Source: Apis mellifera (taxonomy: Eukaryota; Arthropoda; Insecta; Hymenoptera; Apidae). Taken from it: DNA of 64,000 nucleotides. Under the pieces are notes generated by a model. It searched no databases, was not told where the DNA came from, and worked only from the letters and a program-made list of their open reading frames with translations. Position numbers and translations under genes: made by a program. This document shows positions 25,701 through 40,100 of the stretch, one piece after another (the stretch's first letter is position 1; each line of letters opens with the position of its first letter). Location: NCBI RefSeq assembly GCF_003254395.2, contig NC_037641.1:9528501-9592500 (forward strand), given 5' to 3'.

Positions 25701-28700
25701 TGGAACAAATTGCGGGACGAGGATCTTTGATTTATTGTCCAAGTCTCCTCTCCTCCTCCTCCTCCTCCTCCCTGCCTCGTAATTAAACGAGATGTGTTTA
25801 AAATAGAGGAACAAATCGAAAAAAATAAGCTTCTTATCCCGGCGAGAATGATATTAGATGGGAAATTAGGGGGAACGTTTTCAACTGCAATCGTAGTTAT
25901 TCTTCCCTTTAATGAGATCGTTCGGGGAAGAGGTTTGAATTTTTCTTTTATTACTTTTATGGTCCCTGGACGGCCATTTTTTTTCACGACTGAGGGAAGA
26001 GGGAAGAGAATTAGACTCTTCCGGCGTGACAAATTCTATTTTTAACGTCCGGTTAGATGGGTTAAATCGGATGGATAGAAGTCGAACGAAAAAATGGTTG
26101 AACGACGTGGGAGAGAAAGAAGAAAAGGAAGGGGAGGGGGGAAAAAAAAGGAAAGATATGTACAACGATTAGAATGTCGAAAGGAGAGGGAATTCGTGAT
26201 GAACAAACACTTGTGCTCTTTGTGTAAATCGACCGCAGCGAGCGAGAATTTTTCCCGAAACTATTTTCCCGAAGCAGGTTAATTCACTTGTAAAGTTGTA
26301 GCGGCAAAAAATTTCGGCGGAAAAAGTTTTCCCCTCCCCGGAATATCGACATTTTTCCCGCGGCGAGCAACGAACACCGACTGTTATTTTTCTTTCCTCT
26401 CTTTTTTAATAAAAAAAAAAATCTTTATGTTTTTTTTTACCTCTGTATTTTTCTTTTCCAAAAACTGAAAGATTACATTACACTCGATGAATCGCGTACA
26501 TTACGAACCTTTCAAATCTATATATATAATATATTTGTAATAAAAGTATAAATTTATCTCTTTGACAATCAAATATTTTTCGAACGATCGATTCGAACAA
26601 TATATAAAAAAAAAAATAATAATAATATTATTTCAAAATCTTTCTTTTCCACAAAAAATCCTTCTCAATGGATTTTAAAGTAGCAACAACGCTCGAAACG
26701 TTTGCCGAGGAATCAAGTGAAAAAAAATGGAGGAAAACGATTGGGGCGTCGCAGCCGAAGGAGCGGTTTCCCATTTGTAACAGGTCTCTCGTAAACTGAG
26801 CGACGGCAACGTCAAGTCTGCGCGAGTAAATTGTCCATTAAAGTACAGGAACTGAGGGGAGGGGACGTGGCCTGGCAAAGCAAAGCGAGGCAAAGGAAAC
26901 GGAGGGCACAAGTTTTGGCTAATCAAGGGTAACGGCAGGTGATTACTAAATGGACGGGGAACTAATTTTCACCATCGTCACCGTTCCAAGGAATGCGCTT
27001 ACACGCCGCCACGTCTGATCCGATAACCGGATGTCTGATTATATATAGAAAGTCTCTCAATTTCTTCGCGGGGGTTTAACGCTCCCTTGTTTAACTTTGT
27101 CTTTCGCTCGGCAAACAACCCGGTGAGCCCGGCCCAATTAATGAAAAACATTGCCCAACCCCCTCTCCCTTCCAGCCACTTCCTCTCCCTTTTTCACCTT
27201 TACGCGAGATCGAAACAGTCCGATCGTGCCACCGATCCACCCCTCTCGTTTCTCCTCCCTCCCTCCCTCCCCAAACGTTGTTAATTAAAAGAACATTTCT
27301 CCGAGACACGTGGCAAACATTTGTCCCAATTTTTTTTACTTTTACTCTTGCTCTGGATATTTAACAGACGGATTAATCTCGATCGGATCTAACAATTTTG
27401 ATAAATATCCCTTCGTTTCCGTCTCATCTTTCAGTTGAGGTGAAGAGATGAATTTTACTTTGCACATCTTTTTCTTCTATTATACATGGATTCAAATTTT
27501 TCCTATTTTGGTATTGTCGTTATTATATAATATATATTATTATATATACAATATATACATAATTATAATACAATATATTATATATACATAATTATTATAT
27601 ACAATATATTATTATATATATTGTATAATAATAGACGTAGTATATTTACAGTGTAAAAATTCGTATTTCTAATTTATAAATTCTTTCATTCTCTATTCTT
27701 CACTCGAAGAGACAAATAGAAACATCCATTTCCATTAAGCAACGATTTTTAGGACCCACGTTATTCCAAAGTTATACAAGTTATCCACACGTTTCCAGGA
27801 TGAAAAATTAAAGCCAGATTTTCGCGAGCCCTCTTCCCCCCGAATCATCAATCCGACATTTTTCACAAAACTTTTTCCAAACTTCGACTTTCCTTCCGAA
27901 ACTTTTCGAAAGGGTATTAATTAAACGATTCCCCGAAGAACAGCGTGGGCGGGGAAACGGAAGGAGGAGGATATATCCTCCCCCCTGTAATAAGGATCAC
28001 GGTGAACGTCGATTCCCAATTGAACCTCTCCCCTTCCCACTACTTGGGAAGAGGAGATAAGCCCATGGATGACCGGGGGACGTTTAGCGGAATTCGTTCG
28101 TGCCGATCGATCCTTTCCATCGTGGCGTGGGGGGTTGCGGCGGGGTATAAACTCCTGCGACCCCCTCCCCCCCCCTTCGCTACGTGACTCGAATTAACGA
28201 TCACAATTAACGCAATAGGTACGTACTGTCGCCCATCCTGCATCCTGTCGCATCACCTTCCGCAAATCACCCGACCTGTCGTTGTCCCATCGTTATCGAG
28301 AGGGGGGCAGAAAAGAGAGAAAGAGAGAGAGAGAGAAGTACGCTCGTTCAGCAGTTGATTTTTCATAGACACGCGACGCCCGTGTCCCTCTCGCTAATCG
28401 ACATTGAAATTCGAACGATTCTCCCTCGATTCCTATCTTACTCTTTAAACACGAGCGAGTTATACGAGAATCGCGTATCGTGTATCAGGATCACGTATTT
28501 TCCCCCTTCCCCCTCTCTTGTCTTCTCTCTTATGTTGTTTTATACACGAGATTATTTAATTCTTGTATATATATATATATTTTTCTTACCTGAGTAGTTG
28601 TTTATTCTCTTCTCTCGAGTTAATCTACTAGTTTCGCAACGTAATTGTGTTATTGCTACTTGTCTGGCCACGATCGTCTCCACTCGTTGGACCATAATTC

Positions 28701-30292
28701 CACTTGTCTGGCAGTGACTATCCCATTCCAGTTTACTTACCCGCGTCTACCGATTTTAATACCGATCATAATTTTTGTATCATCGTTTTTGCGTAATTTA
28801 ATATAAATTTAATATAAATCCCCAATGGATTTTGAAAATTTTTCGCGAGTAATTGTAATCTATCGTCGAATAATCCTATGCTATGCAACGAAACTATCCG
28901 TTTATTTCGTATAATAGAATCTTTGAACAGGGGAAATCAACGTTTATCAATTTCAATTTTCCAATTTTTCCCCATCCTCTTCCCCGCTCCGATGTAATTA
29001 ATACAAATGTTCCGTGTAATAATAATAATAACGGAGATAAATACCTCTGGCTAGGTGTAGGAGGATGACGATACGATACGTGTACGCCCGCGGAACAATG
29101 GGAATCGCGTATCGCGTGTAATTGCGTTATTTCGATAATACAGAAGTCTATTCCGGCCGAGTGATGCTATCCATCCAGTGTAAACGAATCCGGTGTGACG
29201 TTACCCGGAGGGAGGGAGGGAGAGCAGAAAACGATAAAGTTGGCCGTGCAGGGCAAAATCTGTTGCTGCTGCTGCTGTTGCCGCTGCTGTGATGAATCCC
29301 TGGAAAATTAATTTCTAGCCCCCAACGACGACGCGTCGATACGCGGGGTCAGCGACGTTGCTTGTACGCCATCATTAATGCAACGTAATACCGAGTCCTC
29401 TCTAATACGAGGGGGGAGGGGAGGGGCGTATAATTTCAAACGAGGGTTGTGCAGCTGCGGCGGTAATTATTAAACGGAAAATAGCAGACTGACGTGTGCT
29501 GTTCGTGTCTTAAATTTAAAAAGAAGAGGGGGAAAAAAAAATGAATAAAAAAATAAAAATAAGAAAAAAGAAGTAAAAATAATACGAATATTCGACGTGA
29601 TGTTAAATTTTTGCGATGCGTGCACGTATATATAAATAGAATGCAAGATTTTATCAAAAGTGTGAATTCTATTTGTTCGATTCATAGATGGAGTTTTGTT
29701 ATTCTTATTATTTAATTATAGTTTGGTTTATCTCTATTCCCGTCTGATTAGGATGATTTTTTTCGCATCGCGTTGATCTTAGAATATTTAAGCACGTAAA
29801 TGAGGCACGTACGTGGATCTAATAAAAAAATAGAAATTGGCGTTGCGGTTTATCTCAAGGGCAATTGCATTTGAAATGCATTAATGTTTATATTTCCATA
29901 TATTAAATCGACAATAAAATAGAGACGATGAATTTGCTTGTTAAATATTCATAACCATATTCAGCACTCCAGAGATCATTTATTACTCGGGAAGCAATGG
30001 AGTAGATTTTACGTCGACGTGTAAAATAGTGTTATATTTCCTTCCTGTCTAAAGATGTAATTGTAGTCTTTTCCATTTTATTTATAAAAGAAAAAGAAAG
30101 AAAAGAAAGAAATAATAACAATTGGAATAACTTTCAGCCTTCTGGTTTATAGATATCTTTTCTTTATCGATAACTCGATTTACTTGCAAAAATAAATAAA
30201 GATTAAAAAATATTTTCAATCGCACACGTTATATTTATCGATATCGATGATCAAATGTTAAAATATAAGCGCGGCGATATCGCAACTTTCAG
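22711..30292. other. Non-coding stretch, no gene recognised
   Basis: No supported gene. Notable contents are a GC-rich block at 22.72-22.95 kb, purine-rich blocks near 24.44-24.48, 24.62-24.68 and 26.10-26.16 kb with their mirror poly-pyrimidine frames, a CTC trinucleotide run near 25747-25771, an extremely AT-rich self-complementary segment at 27.52-27.65 kb, a GC-rich region at 27.9-28.3 kb, a GA run near 28318-28336, a CTG-rich stretch near 29262-29291, and poly-purine runs near 29.52-29.57 kb. Reading frames up to 164 codons (24600-25094, minus) are Phe/Ser/Arg-rich translations of these tracts. Confidence 0.55.
27524..27650. repeat. AT-only self-complementary tract
   Basis: About 125 bases composed almost wholly of A and T, built from short units such as ACAATATATTAT and TACATAATTATTAT and their reverse complements (for example TATAATAATATATTGTATA). 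It could fold into cruciforms or hairpins on either strand. It is probably a decayed TA-rich microsatellite. Confidence 0.7.
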
Positions 30293-30296
30293 AAAA
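30293..30296 (-). terminator. RNA polymerase III terminator of tRNA-Ser
   Basis: Four A on the plus strand, read as TTTT on the minus strand immediately after the last tRNA base, as expected for Pol III termination. It supports the tRNA as an active gene with a minimal 3' trailer. Confidence 0.7.
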
Positions 30297-30378
30297 CGCA
30301 GTCGGTAGGACTCGAACCTACGCTCCCAGAGGGAATCTGATTTCTAGTCAGACGCCTTAACCACTCGGCCACGACTGC
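30297..30378 (-). tRNA. tRNA-Ser (anticodon AGA)
   Basis: An 82-nt class II tRNA on the minus strand. The acceptor stem GCAGTCG pairs fully with CGACTGC and leaves G as discriminator, the serine identity base. The D arm contains the A-box-like TGGCCGAGTGGTTAAGGCG. The anticodon stem TCTGA/TCAGA encloses the loop CTAGAAA, giving anticodon AGA (reads UCU, and UCN by inosine wobble). A long variable arm follows (about 30318-30335), as in all nuclear tRNA-Ser. The T arm GTAGGTTCGAGTCCTAC provides the B box. CCA is not encoded, as expected for a nuclear eukaryotic gene. The gene has no intron, is isolated from other genes and is followed at once by a T4 terminator. All stems are intact, so it should be functional. 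Confidence 0.97.
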
Positions 30379-33300
30379 TTACACGAGCAGTCCTCATCTT
30401 TCTCACAATTATTCCCTGCTTCTATATTTTACTATTTTAAATACCGTATACGAATTATAAACAAACTGCATTTTCAAACTTAAATTATATTTCTCTTTCT
30501 ATCGAATTGAAAAAACTTTTGCTCATTCACTAGGGAAAAATTGTAAGAAAATTTGCAGAGGAAATTGCAAATTCAATTACAATAATCGATCCTCTCGTCG
30601 AGTCTCTCGTATGAAAAAGTCAAAGGGCGGTATGAAAAGGCGGGATCGATTTCGTTTCCATAACGTAACCGAAGTCGCACTTTCCACTTACTTGGTCGCG
30701 TCCCGACTACGTTCATGCAAATTAGCCGACGGATGCTCATACGAAGAGCCACGCGTCTCGACATCCTTTAATTAAATCCGCAACCGCCGATTCAACTCGA
30801 CGCCGCCAACCCGAGCACCTTGTCATCGGGCGCTGTGATTACAAGACTAGTGCTAATAATCTGTGATGTCGTTCTAATAAATGCATCCGCCGCTTCCATA
30901 ATTGTAGCAAACTCTCAAAAACGAATTCTGAACACAATCCCGTGAGATATAGGTCACTCTATTCTTCCAACACCACGAAAATAGTTCACTATGGAGAATA
31001 ACAGATTTATTTTAAATTTTTGTGATATACAGACTGATAGTTAAATAAGAAATTATTAAATTAATAAATTAATGAATCATAATGAAATTTTTTTCCAATT
31101 ACAAGAACAAAGACGATTTCGTTGCAATAAAATTTCTTCAAATTTGTAATCAAAAATCGATACAAGAATAATTATTGATACTTTAATATATATATATATA
31201 ACAGCAAATCTAACGATAGAAAGAAATTTATGCGTAATATTTCGTATCGTTCCTCGATGCTGATATTCATCCTTTTGTAAATCGCTATTGACCGAGCGGA
31301 ACGAATATTAGGATGATATGACGATGATTACGCAACTCGAGTGTAATAATTTCCGCTTATCGGCACGCAATCCTGAACCGTATCTGTACTACGCTCGCAT
31401 AAACGCAAACTTTCCCGAGCGTTGGGAAGAGGGGGGGGGGCGGCACAGTGTTGATTTTAACCTCGTGTTCAACTCAACCGTGTAAAATCTAAATTGCATG
31501 CGAGCTCTATGTGCGCTTCCGCTCCGCCCTTGTTACGGACGCCAAGAATCCACGAAACTATTCTGTTGTTCTTTCATTAACGAGGACGTGGAATTATGAA
31601 TGTGCGTATGTGTCAATGAAAACAGGCGGGTTGCGGGAGGGAGGGAGAGAGCAGCGGATGGAGGAGGATGAGAGGGCGAGAGAAATTTCGAAACGGTTAT
31701 TTTCATTTCATTCTTCCGTACGTAATTGGAGTGGCGCTTGTGAAATCATCGTTTCCTCCTTCAAACCTTTCGAGCCTTTTCGAGCTGGAACACGCGTAAG
31801 ACCGGCTAGATGGCTCGTCGATCGCGCGCCATCCGATGCTAATGATTATTCGATTTTAACGCGGGGACGGTTAATGCAATGTTGCGACGAAGAATTTTGT
31901 CGGGTTTTTTTCTTTTTTTTTTTCTTTTGCAATGAACGAATAATGTTGGACAAATGGTGGAAACGAGCGCCGAATAAAAAATCCAGCCAAGTGCTCTTAC
32001 CTTATTCGAATTCTCTTTGGTTGGACTGGAAATAAACGGTAATTGTTTTTTCGTTAATTGGTTCGCGTTCGACATTTGATCGTTTTTTAACGGTTTTAAA
32101 GGATATAAGAAGGGTGCGAATTGGAGTGTTTGTCCGTTTTAAGCATCGAGAGGATTAAAATTCGCGAAAGAAGTTATTTACGAGGATCGATACTTATTTC
32201 TAATTACGCTCTTTCGAAACGATAAACTTGTATTTTTCATATACAACGAACGAGATTATTGTAAATAATCTGTCATATCTGGACATGTTTGTAAACGTTT
32301 CGTAAACATTCCTGTGGACAGCTGTTAACATTTCATGTTCGCGGTATTATGTTCATTTATATCATTTGCATTCACATGAATGTTTTATGTTACGTTCATT
32401 GAAACGCGACCAATTATACCATACAAAATATATGATAATATGTTAACTTATGTACATTGTATATCGTTATTTTCTTATGTAAACTCGAGGAACCATACAT
32501 TTTTATGAAAAATCATGGCGGACAGTGTCAGAAGATTTCATCTCGAAATCTCCAAGAAGAAAAGGAAAACAACTTAGGTAACGACGGTATCAAAGAATCT
32601 CCAAATCTCCAAAATCAAAAAAAAAGAAAAAGAAAAATTCCAAGAAAAATCCAATTGAGGAGGATCTCCACCTCGAAATCGGAGGAAATTAAAACTCATT
32701 CATAAATAAATTTAAATCTCACAAAGAATCTAATTACACGGATTTATTATAAATTCCACGAATACCCTGCGACTTCTCGCAGCTTTCAAGGTAATTTAAT
32801 TGAAAACAACGTTGAAAAAGAGAAAAAGAAAAAAATATCGCGAGAAATCGAAACGAATTCTTCCTTTTCGAACGGAAAAATTAAGAACGGGAAGACGAAC
32901 AATAATGGACGGATTCGAAAAAGTCATAACTCTCTGTATAGACAGACGCAAATAACGTATGCAGTGCACCGCGATCTTCCGGCCGCGGATCGCGATCAAT
33001 CTGCCGCATGGTTTGGCTCTATTGTGCCGCCGTGGAAAGTCGCTTAGTATGGTAATTTCGTAATTTGTTTCCCATTGTGTAGCGGCATATGATGTCGCAT
33101 CGGTCGATCGATCCCTCGTCGGATGCAGCCGCGTGAAATTACCGGCCTGCCCGCCACTACGGATACTACGAATCACCTATCCACCAGAATATATTTGCGA
33201 ATTTGCATCGATACCCCCCCTTTTTTTTTTTTTTTTTTTAGGCGACCGCTCTCTTCCATCCCTTTTAGGCAACTTCGACCGATCCTCCTTTCGTCTCTTG

Positions 33301-34535
33301 TGTGTGTCGCTCCTCCCCTTCCGTTAACCAGCTGCCTGTTAAAAAGAAAGAAAGGAAGAGAGAGAGAGAGAGAAATTGCGCGTGTTCATCAAGGTGGAAA
33401 CTGGGAACAAGGGGGAGATAAAATTTTGTTGTCGCGCGCAAATTTTTGATTTGTGATAGGAGGAAGGGGAGAATAAAAGAATATGCTTCATATTGATATC
33501 GTATGTCCGATGGATACGCAATGTCGAGATAGAATTTTGTGCCGTTTCTGATTCGCATACACGAGATGTGGAAAGAGGTGTCCTTTCGATACGGCGTTTG
33601 AAAATTTCAATCGATGGAATATTTCCATCGAGTTTGTAAACTGTTCAATAATTTTTAAGGGGGGATTAAAGGGGTACGATAGGTTATACGATAAATTTGG
33701 TCGATTCTTTATCGAAACGATTTCCGACGATAATGGAAATCGTCCTTAATTAAAGAAAAATAGACATATGGATAATATGGAGGAAAGAGGCTTAGCTTAA
33801 ATCCCAAATGGAGCCATTTGCATTTCGGTAAAAGTTTGCCGGTATTCGATTAATTTAAACGTCGATGGTATATGTATAGGGTATATAATTTTCTCTATTT
33901 TAGAGAGAAAATGTTTCCCCCTCCTGAAAATATGAAATAATGCTGTAATATGAACTCTCTGTTAAAGCAGAATAAAAAGAAAATTAATTAATTAATTAAC
34001 GAAACTAAACGAATATAGACGTTGAATGCGTAATACATACTGTGCAAAATATTAACGTAACAAAGTAATTAACGAATAATTATATCAAAATCAGAGATTT
34101 TCACGACAGGAAAATTTCTCCTTCCGATTTTTGAAATCGGCACACAGATCGATATCCATCCAATCGACGATAATTACACGTAATTACATTTCCATTTCGC
34201 GCGTTTACATTATTATTGCATATTTATGGTCAAAAAAAATGGAAAGAAAAGGAAAAGGGGAAGAAAAAGAAGAAATAAAAGAGACCGCGATATTTTTCCC
34301 CCCCTCCCTTGAAATATTCATCGGCGAACAATACTCCGTGAAAGTCGAAATGAAAATTCCTTAAGGGAAGATCACAAGTGAATTCTATCGCGCTGGCGTT
34401 CACGTGGCGGGATATTTTAGCCGGGACATTTGCATATAATAGCGGCTGTAAATCGAATCCCTGGGATAGAAAGATTCGAGGAGCAAAGCTATCGTCGTAA
34501 AACGCGCGAGATCACGAAGGATCGAAGGAAGAAGC

Positions 34536-34569
<34 letters not shown>

Positions 34570-37077
34570 GCGATGCAACGAGAAAGCATTTACCGGATCG
34601 TGGAACCAGTCGTCGCGAAACTTTGGCCGAGTATTCGAGGCGATTTTCACGATTGTTTTCGGCAGGAGGAATGAAAAGCGAGGAAAAAAGGGGAAAAAAA
34701 AGGATGGACCACGCGCCCCCTCCTCGGTCGTCGTCCAGTAAATCCGGACTAATTGGCTCGAGCTACGATATCATCCCCCTTTCTGCTCCCAACTTCCTCG
34801 TGTCTCCAAACTTGTGCCTTTTACCCTGTTCCGCGTAGTCTAGACCGGATGATAGGGATATCTCGATATCTCTTTTATGACGACATGACCCTCAGTCGTG
34901 GCAATCTTTCGATCGTCTGCACGTCCCATTGATTAAGTCGTAGTACTCAAAGTACGGAGAGTGCTCGCGTTTCATCGTATATTTCTTTATTTATTTATCT
35001 ATTTTATTTCTCGTTTTTTTTTTAAAAGAATGGAAATTTTGCTACACAACAAGTTCTTCAAGTTGTATCGAAAGGATGAATGATTATACGAAGGATTAAG
35101 AAATAAGAGAGATTTATTCAGAATTATATCGATTATATATTTTCACGTGAATGAATGGAATAAAATTTGTGATGAGAAAATTGATGATGAAATTTGATCC
35201 AAGGCAAAGGATAATATTTCATCAAGACTAAGTAATTGTACTCGAGAAATGACGAAAAATTGATCGAGATAATAATTAATAATTAATGAAATAGTTTTTG
35301 GAACTGATAATTGGAATTATTATTTGAAGAGGGATGATGATATTCGAAATATTTTAGCAATAGCGAGCCTCGTGCGGTTCTATATTAATTAATTACATTT
35401 AAGCGTAAACTGGGCAAATTGTATCTATCTATTCTAGAGTTCCAGTTCCTATTTTATCGAGATCAGTAATAACGTTAATGGAATAATAGTGCAAATAAAA
35501 CTGATTATTCAAAATTATATCAATTTGCATTAACAGTAATAATGCAAGTGCCAAGTGCCAACGAAACGTGCGATTTCAATAAGTGGTCCCGATCGAACGT
35601 GATTAACAATTTTAACTCGTTAATTTATCCCCCTAAAATACTACTATAAAACTTTGAACCGTCAAATGTTACATATTTTTTTTTTCAATACGGAATAACT
35701 CTCCATCTCTTCAGAGTTTAGAGTTTTCGAAACGTGGTTCATACGTACGTAAAAATCAAATTCAGATAATATAAAATTGTCTAAATGGGAAATATGTATA
35801 TCGCATTCTAGGTTGCCATTTAGAATTTCCACTTCTGTCGAATATTCGGAAACTACCGAAAATGTTCGAAATTTAGTATATTCAATGGATAATATCGATA
35901 TTTCAAGCATGACGTCAATACTCGTTTCATTCACGTCAAACGAGCGTTTTGACATAGGTGAATAAATTCTTACACGCGTATTGAAAAATATTTAAAAAAA
36001 AAATATATATATATATATATACGAAATTCAAATATATTGATTAATGAAAAATTTCCTTCCTTTAAACTACTATTCGTCGAATGCTTTAAGTGTATTATAA
36101 AAAAAAAAAAAAAAATCAACGTAAAATTCTCTTTCGTTGAACGAGAATCATAAAATCAATTCTCATATATTTCTAAAATTTCTAAAATTTATTTAAGAGG
36201 AACAAGAACAAAAAATTGTTGATTTAAATGCTCATCGTTTTAAATTTAACGTGATCATTTTTTAATTAAATTCCATGTTAAAATATTAAACCAAACAAAG
36301 AGAATTCTTCTCTAATCATTTAGAAATAAAGAAGATCTACGAAATCAATGGAAATGACTTTTAAAAATAGTTCGGAAAATTTCTGATCCTCGGCTATATT
36401 GAATCGTAACGTTTTCTTTATCGTGCAGAAATTCAATCAATAAAACTTTCCTCCGCCACACAGGAGGAAACACAATTTTACATCGCAAGATTTATTATAT
36501 CCCGTTTAGCTTTTTAATAAAATATTTATAAAGTAAACGAAACAGTTTCTCTTTGTCCAATACACGAGATGGGCGAAGTAATTACATTGGATCGGGGGCA
36601 TGGGGCCGGTTCAATATTCCCTTAAAAAGTTAACTAGGCCGAAAGAGGAATTTTCTACGTGGAAAACTTACTCTGACCGTGGTATTGTAAAAAAAAATCC
36701 GAACGAAAAGTTGGGTCGGGCCCGGGTTATATACTTCCAGAGAATGGAAGTGGTGCTTTCCCGTAACTGGGACGAGCTTATTAGTAAAAATCACTGAAGT
36801 TTGCGATTTAAGTTGAGCCACGTCCAGGTAAAAGCGTATATATTTCTAAAGAAGTTGTAAAACAAGTTTCAAAGGTTCGCCACGATTCTTCATGCTTGCT
36901 AAATTGAATCCCGTAACCGTGGAAACTTTATTTATACGTTGCCCAAGAAATGAAAATGGAATAAATTGCACGTAGCAACGTACGTTGTAATTTACGTTTG
37001 AATGTTGATGTTTGAAACATTAGCGGTCAGAACTAATTAAACGTTACGGGAAATAATTGTATTAGTTTATTTCAATG

Positions 37078-37130
<53 letters not shown>

Positions 37131-40100
37131 CTTTATCGCGTTACGTAACGTTAAAAATAGGAAAAAATGTCACTTGTGGACACTTGTGCTACTTAATTTA
37201 ATTTACTATTACGACGAAACTCAAAAATATTTTTAAATCTATATTTAATGTTATTCAATATTGTTGATTAATTATTATACTTAACAACGTGTAATTATAC
37301 TTTTTACAGAAATTAACGTAAATTAATTTTATTTATATTCTTTGAAAATAACTTCAAGGATTTGTATAAATAAGTAGAGAGATAATTAAATATTAATGTA
37401 TTATTGTATTGCAATGTATATATTGCCACTTTATTGTCACTTAAATATTTCATTATTTTTGCATACTGTTTAAATTAATATTAATTAACATTATTGGACT
37501 TAATCAATTCCGATAATAAATTGTTATTGCTTATCGAGAGAATTATCTTTCTTCTTCTTTAACAATTATTCTAAAAACATTTAATTGCTATTACGAAAAA
37601 AATAAAGAAAAGAAATTACCATATAATCAATATTTTTTTTAGTTAACATTATCTCTTAATAATAACTCCTCCATATTTTATCAGTGACACATCGTATCGT
37701 GTACAAGTAGAAAAATAATTTTCAAATAACAACACGCTCCGCATATCATACAAGCAGTTATAGCAATTGCCGTTTGACAAATCGACGTAGACGTACGTAA
37801 CGCAAATGAAACGGTAGAAGTAACGGAATTAGAGATCAAAAAAAAAAAAAGAAGAAAAAAAGAAAAAAACAGGAGAGAGGGAAAATGAAAAAAAATGAAA
37901 CTACCAAAATAAAAAAAAATTGAAAACGAATAATTGTTTTTTCCCATTTTTATTGGAAGCGACGTGCGTTTTTTGATCAAAACTTCCGCCAGAGCGAGGA
38001 ACGAATCATCAGAGGGCCGTGAAACGTGCACATCCAAGGAAAAAAGAAGGAGACGAAACGCAGAATTCGAGGAGAGGAGGACGAAAGAGAAGAAGAAAAA
38101 AAAAAAGAAACGACAAACGCGTAGTACGCAGTTAGGTAAACGTAGACGTGAAATTTTTCCTGATCGCGTGAAACGCGCGGGCCTCGCATTAAATCAATTT
38201 TGCGTTTCGACGAATGAAGCTTGAAGCCGGTGGCAGAGGTGGCGACCGCCGCGTGTTCTTCTTTCCTTCTCCATTGTCCCAACCGTCATAGAGCATATTC
38301 ACCCCCCAATGGCGAGCGATTCGTTCGGGGGAAAAAGCTAAATTGTGCCGCAATGCACGACGACAAGATAAATCTCCACCTTCCCCCTCCCTGTCGGCTG
38401 ATAAAAGCAGTTTTCAGGCGATGGAAAACCGGCCAGGCCACGTTTATTGTTTCGGGATCGAACGTTTACGCCACCCTGATTGTTTCGCCGCGATAGGCGC
38501 GATCGACGACGACGAGGTCGGTCCACCGAGCCATCCCCATCCCCCCTCGGCGGCTGACTTTGCAGCTGCTAACCGGTTGACAAGCAAGCAACGCTAAATT
38601 GCCGTTTTTCGCGTTGTTCTCCGTTGAGCGAAGACCGAAAACTGTTTCAGGGGTGGATATTGCGGGAGGATCGGCGGGGATATCCGCCAATGCGCGGATA
38701 AATCGGGCTTCCCTTTAGTTCTGGGGAGAGGAAAATTGATAGATAAAGAATCAGGCGTGTCTCCCTATGGTGCCAAATATCGGATTTTTTTCAACCGGGT
38801 GAAAATGGTTGATATTGGAGAATTTCTCTCTCTATCGTTTTTTGGGAGAGAAAGATCTCTCGACTTGCTTCGTGTTTAAAGAATAATATTTTTTAAGGAA
38901 AGTAACCATCTTGATTGCTTAATCTTTCGATCCAGAGCGACTTCGAGTGAGTTTGCACCTTGACTTTCAAATTTCTTACGTTTCTTAAAAAAGAAAAAAT
39001 AAATGCGCAGTCTCTTTAAATTATTCATTCAATAAAGATTACTCGACGGTATTATCTGTCCTTCTCCGTCCCGACAGAAGGAAAATTAATTGGTGTAATT
39101 AGAAAGAAAGTTAAAGATACGTACGTCCTTCCTTTCCTTGGTCCAAGAGAGAGAGAAGAATGGTAGAAGGATGAAAGTCGATTTAAAGTCCCGTTGTCGA
39201 TCGGATGGAGAAGAGTTGGACGTGAAATGAGGCAGAGCCGTGTATCACGCCAATGCCAACTAATTTTAAGAACAATCCCCTCGAGGATAGAGCACAGAAG
39301 GAAAAAGTAAGATCGGGGAGAAAAACTTCTCAACTTCCCCTCTTTCTTTCTTTTCCCTCCTTCTCGAGCGAGCGATAAGTCGAATTCAATTGCGGACCGA
39401 TCAACGGGATATGTGATCAACGCGTCGTAAACGAAGGAGGAATGCGTGGAAACGAAGAGGAATCTCTCCTTGCCCGAAAAACCCTCTGACCTCTTTGCAA
39501 TTTTCTCACACGAACGAGCAATTTTTCTTTCTTCCTTTCTTTCTTTCTTTTTCTTTTTTTTCTCTCGTTCGTTCGATTCATAACTATTTCTCCATTCGTT
39601 ATTTCCATTTCACACTCTTACGTGGAAATTCAATCTCGCCGAGTCTTTCAACGTCGGAACGACGACTTCAAACTTTCCCTTCCTCGCATCGATCTTTTAT
39701 CGAGTTTGAAGGACCGCCTCTCGTCCGACGAACCTATCTCACCCCCTCCCTTTTCGTATATGCACGGGCATACGTAATATCGGCTAGACGCGACTTCAAA
39801 CGCTCTCTCGAGATCGAGATCGGGCGACGATCGTGCAACCTATCGTATAGGAGATTTTCCAAAGATTGTATCGAGATGATTTCCGGGTGGCGGGATTTAT
39901 CGGAGGACAGGGTTGTGCGGATAGGGTGGAAACGAACGTGAGCGTACAGTGAGCGGAGAGGAGGAGTGGCGGAGCCGATCTTCACCCGACTGGAAGGATT
40001 GTGTGCGCGGTTATCGGCGTTTCTCCAGCGCCATTCGACCGGATGGGGGCGCCCCATTAATGCTTGCTTAACAAGAGTTATCTCAAGTGGGCACGCGTGG

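Noticed and set aside
31511..32035. 174-codon plus-strand frame
   Set aside because: It contains a Phe run from poly-T, lacks domains and has no splice or promoter context.
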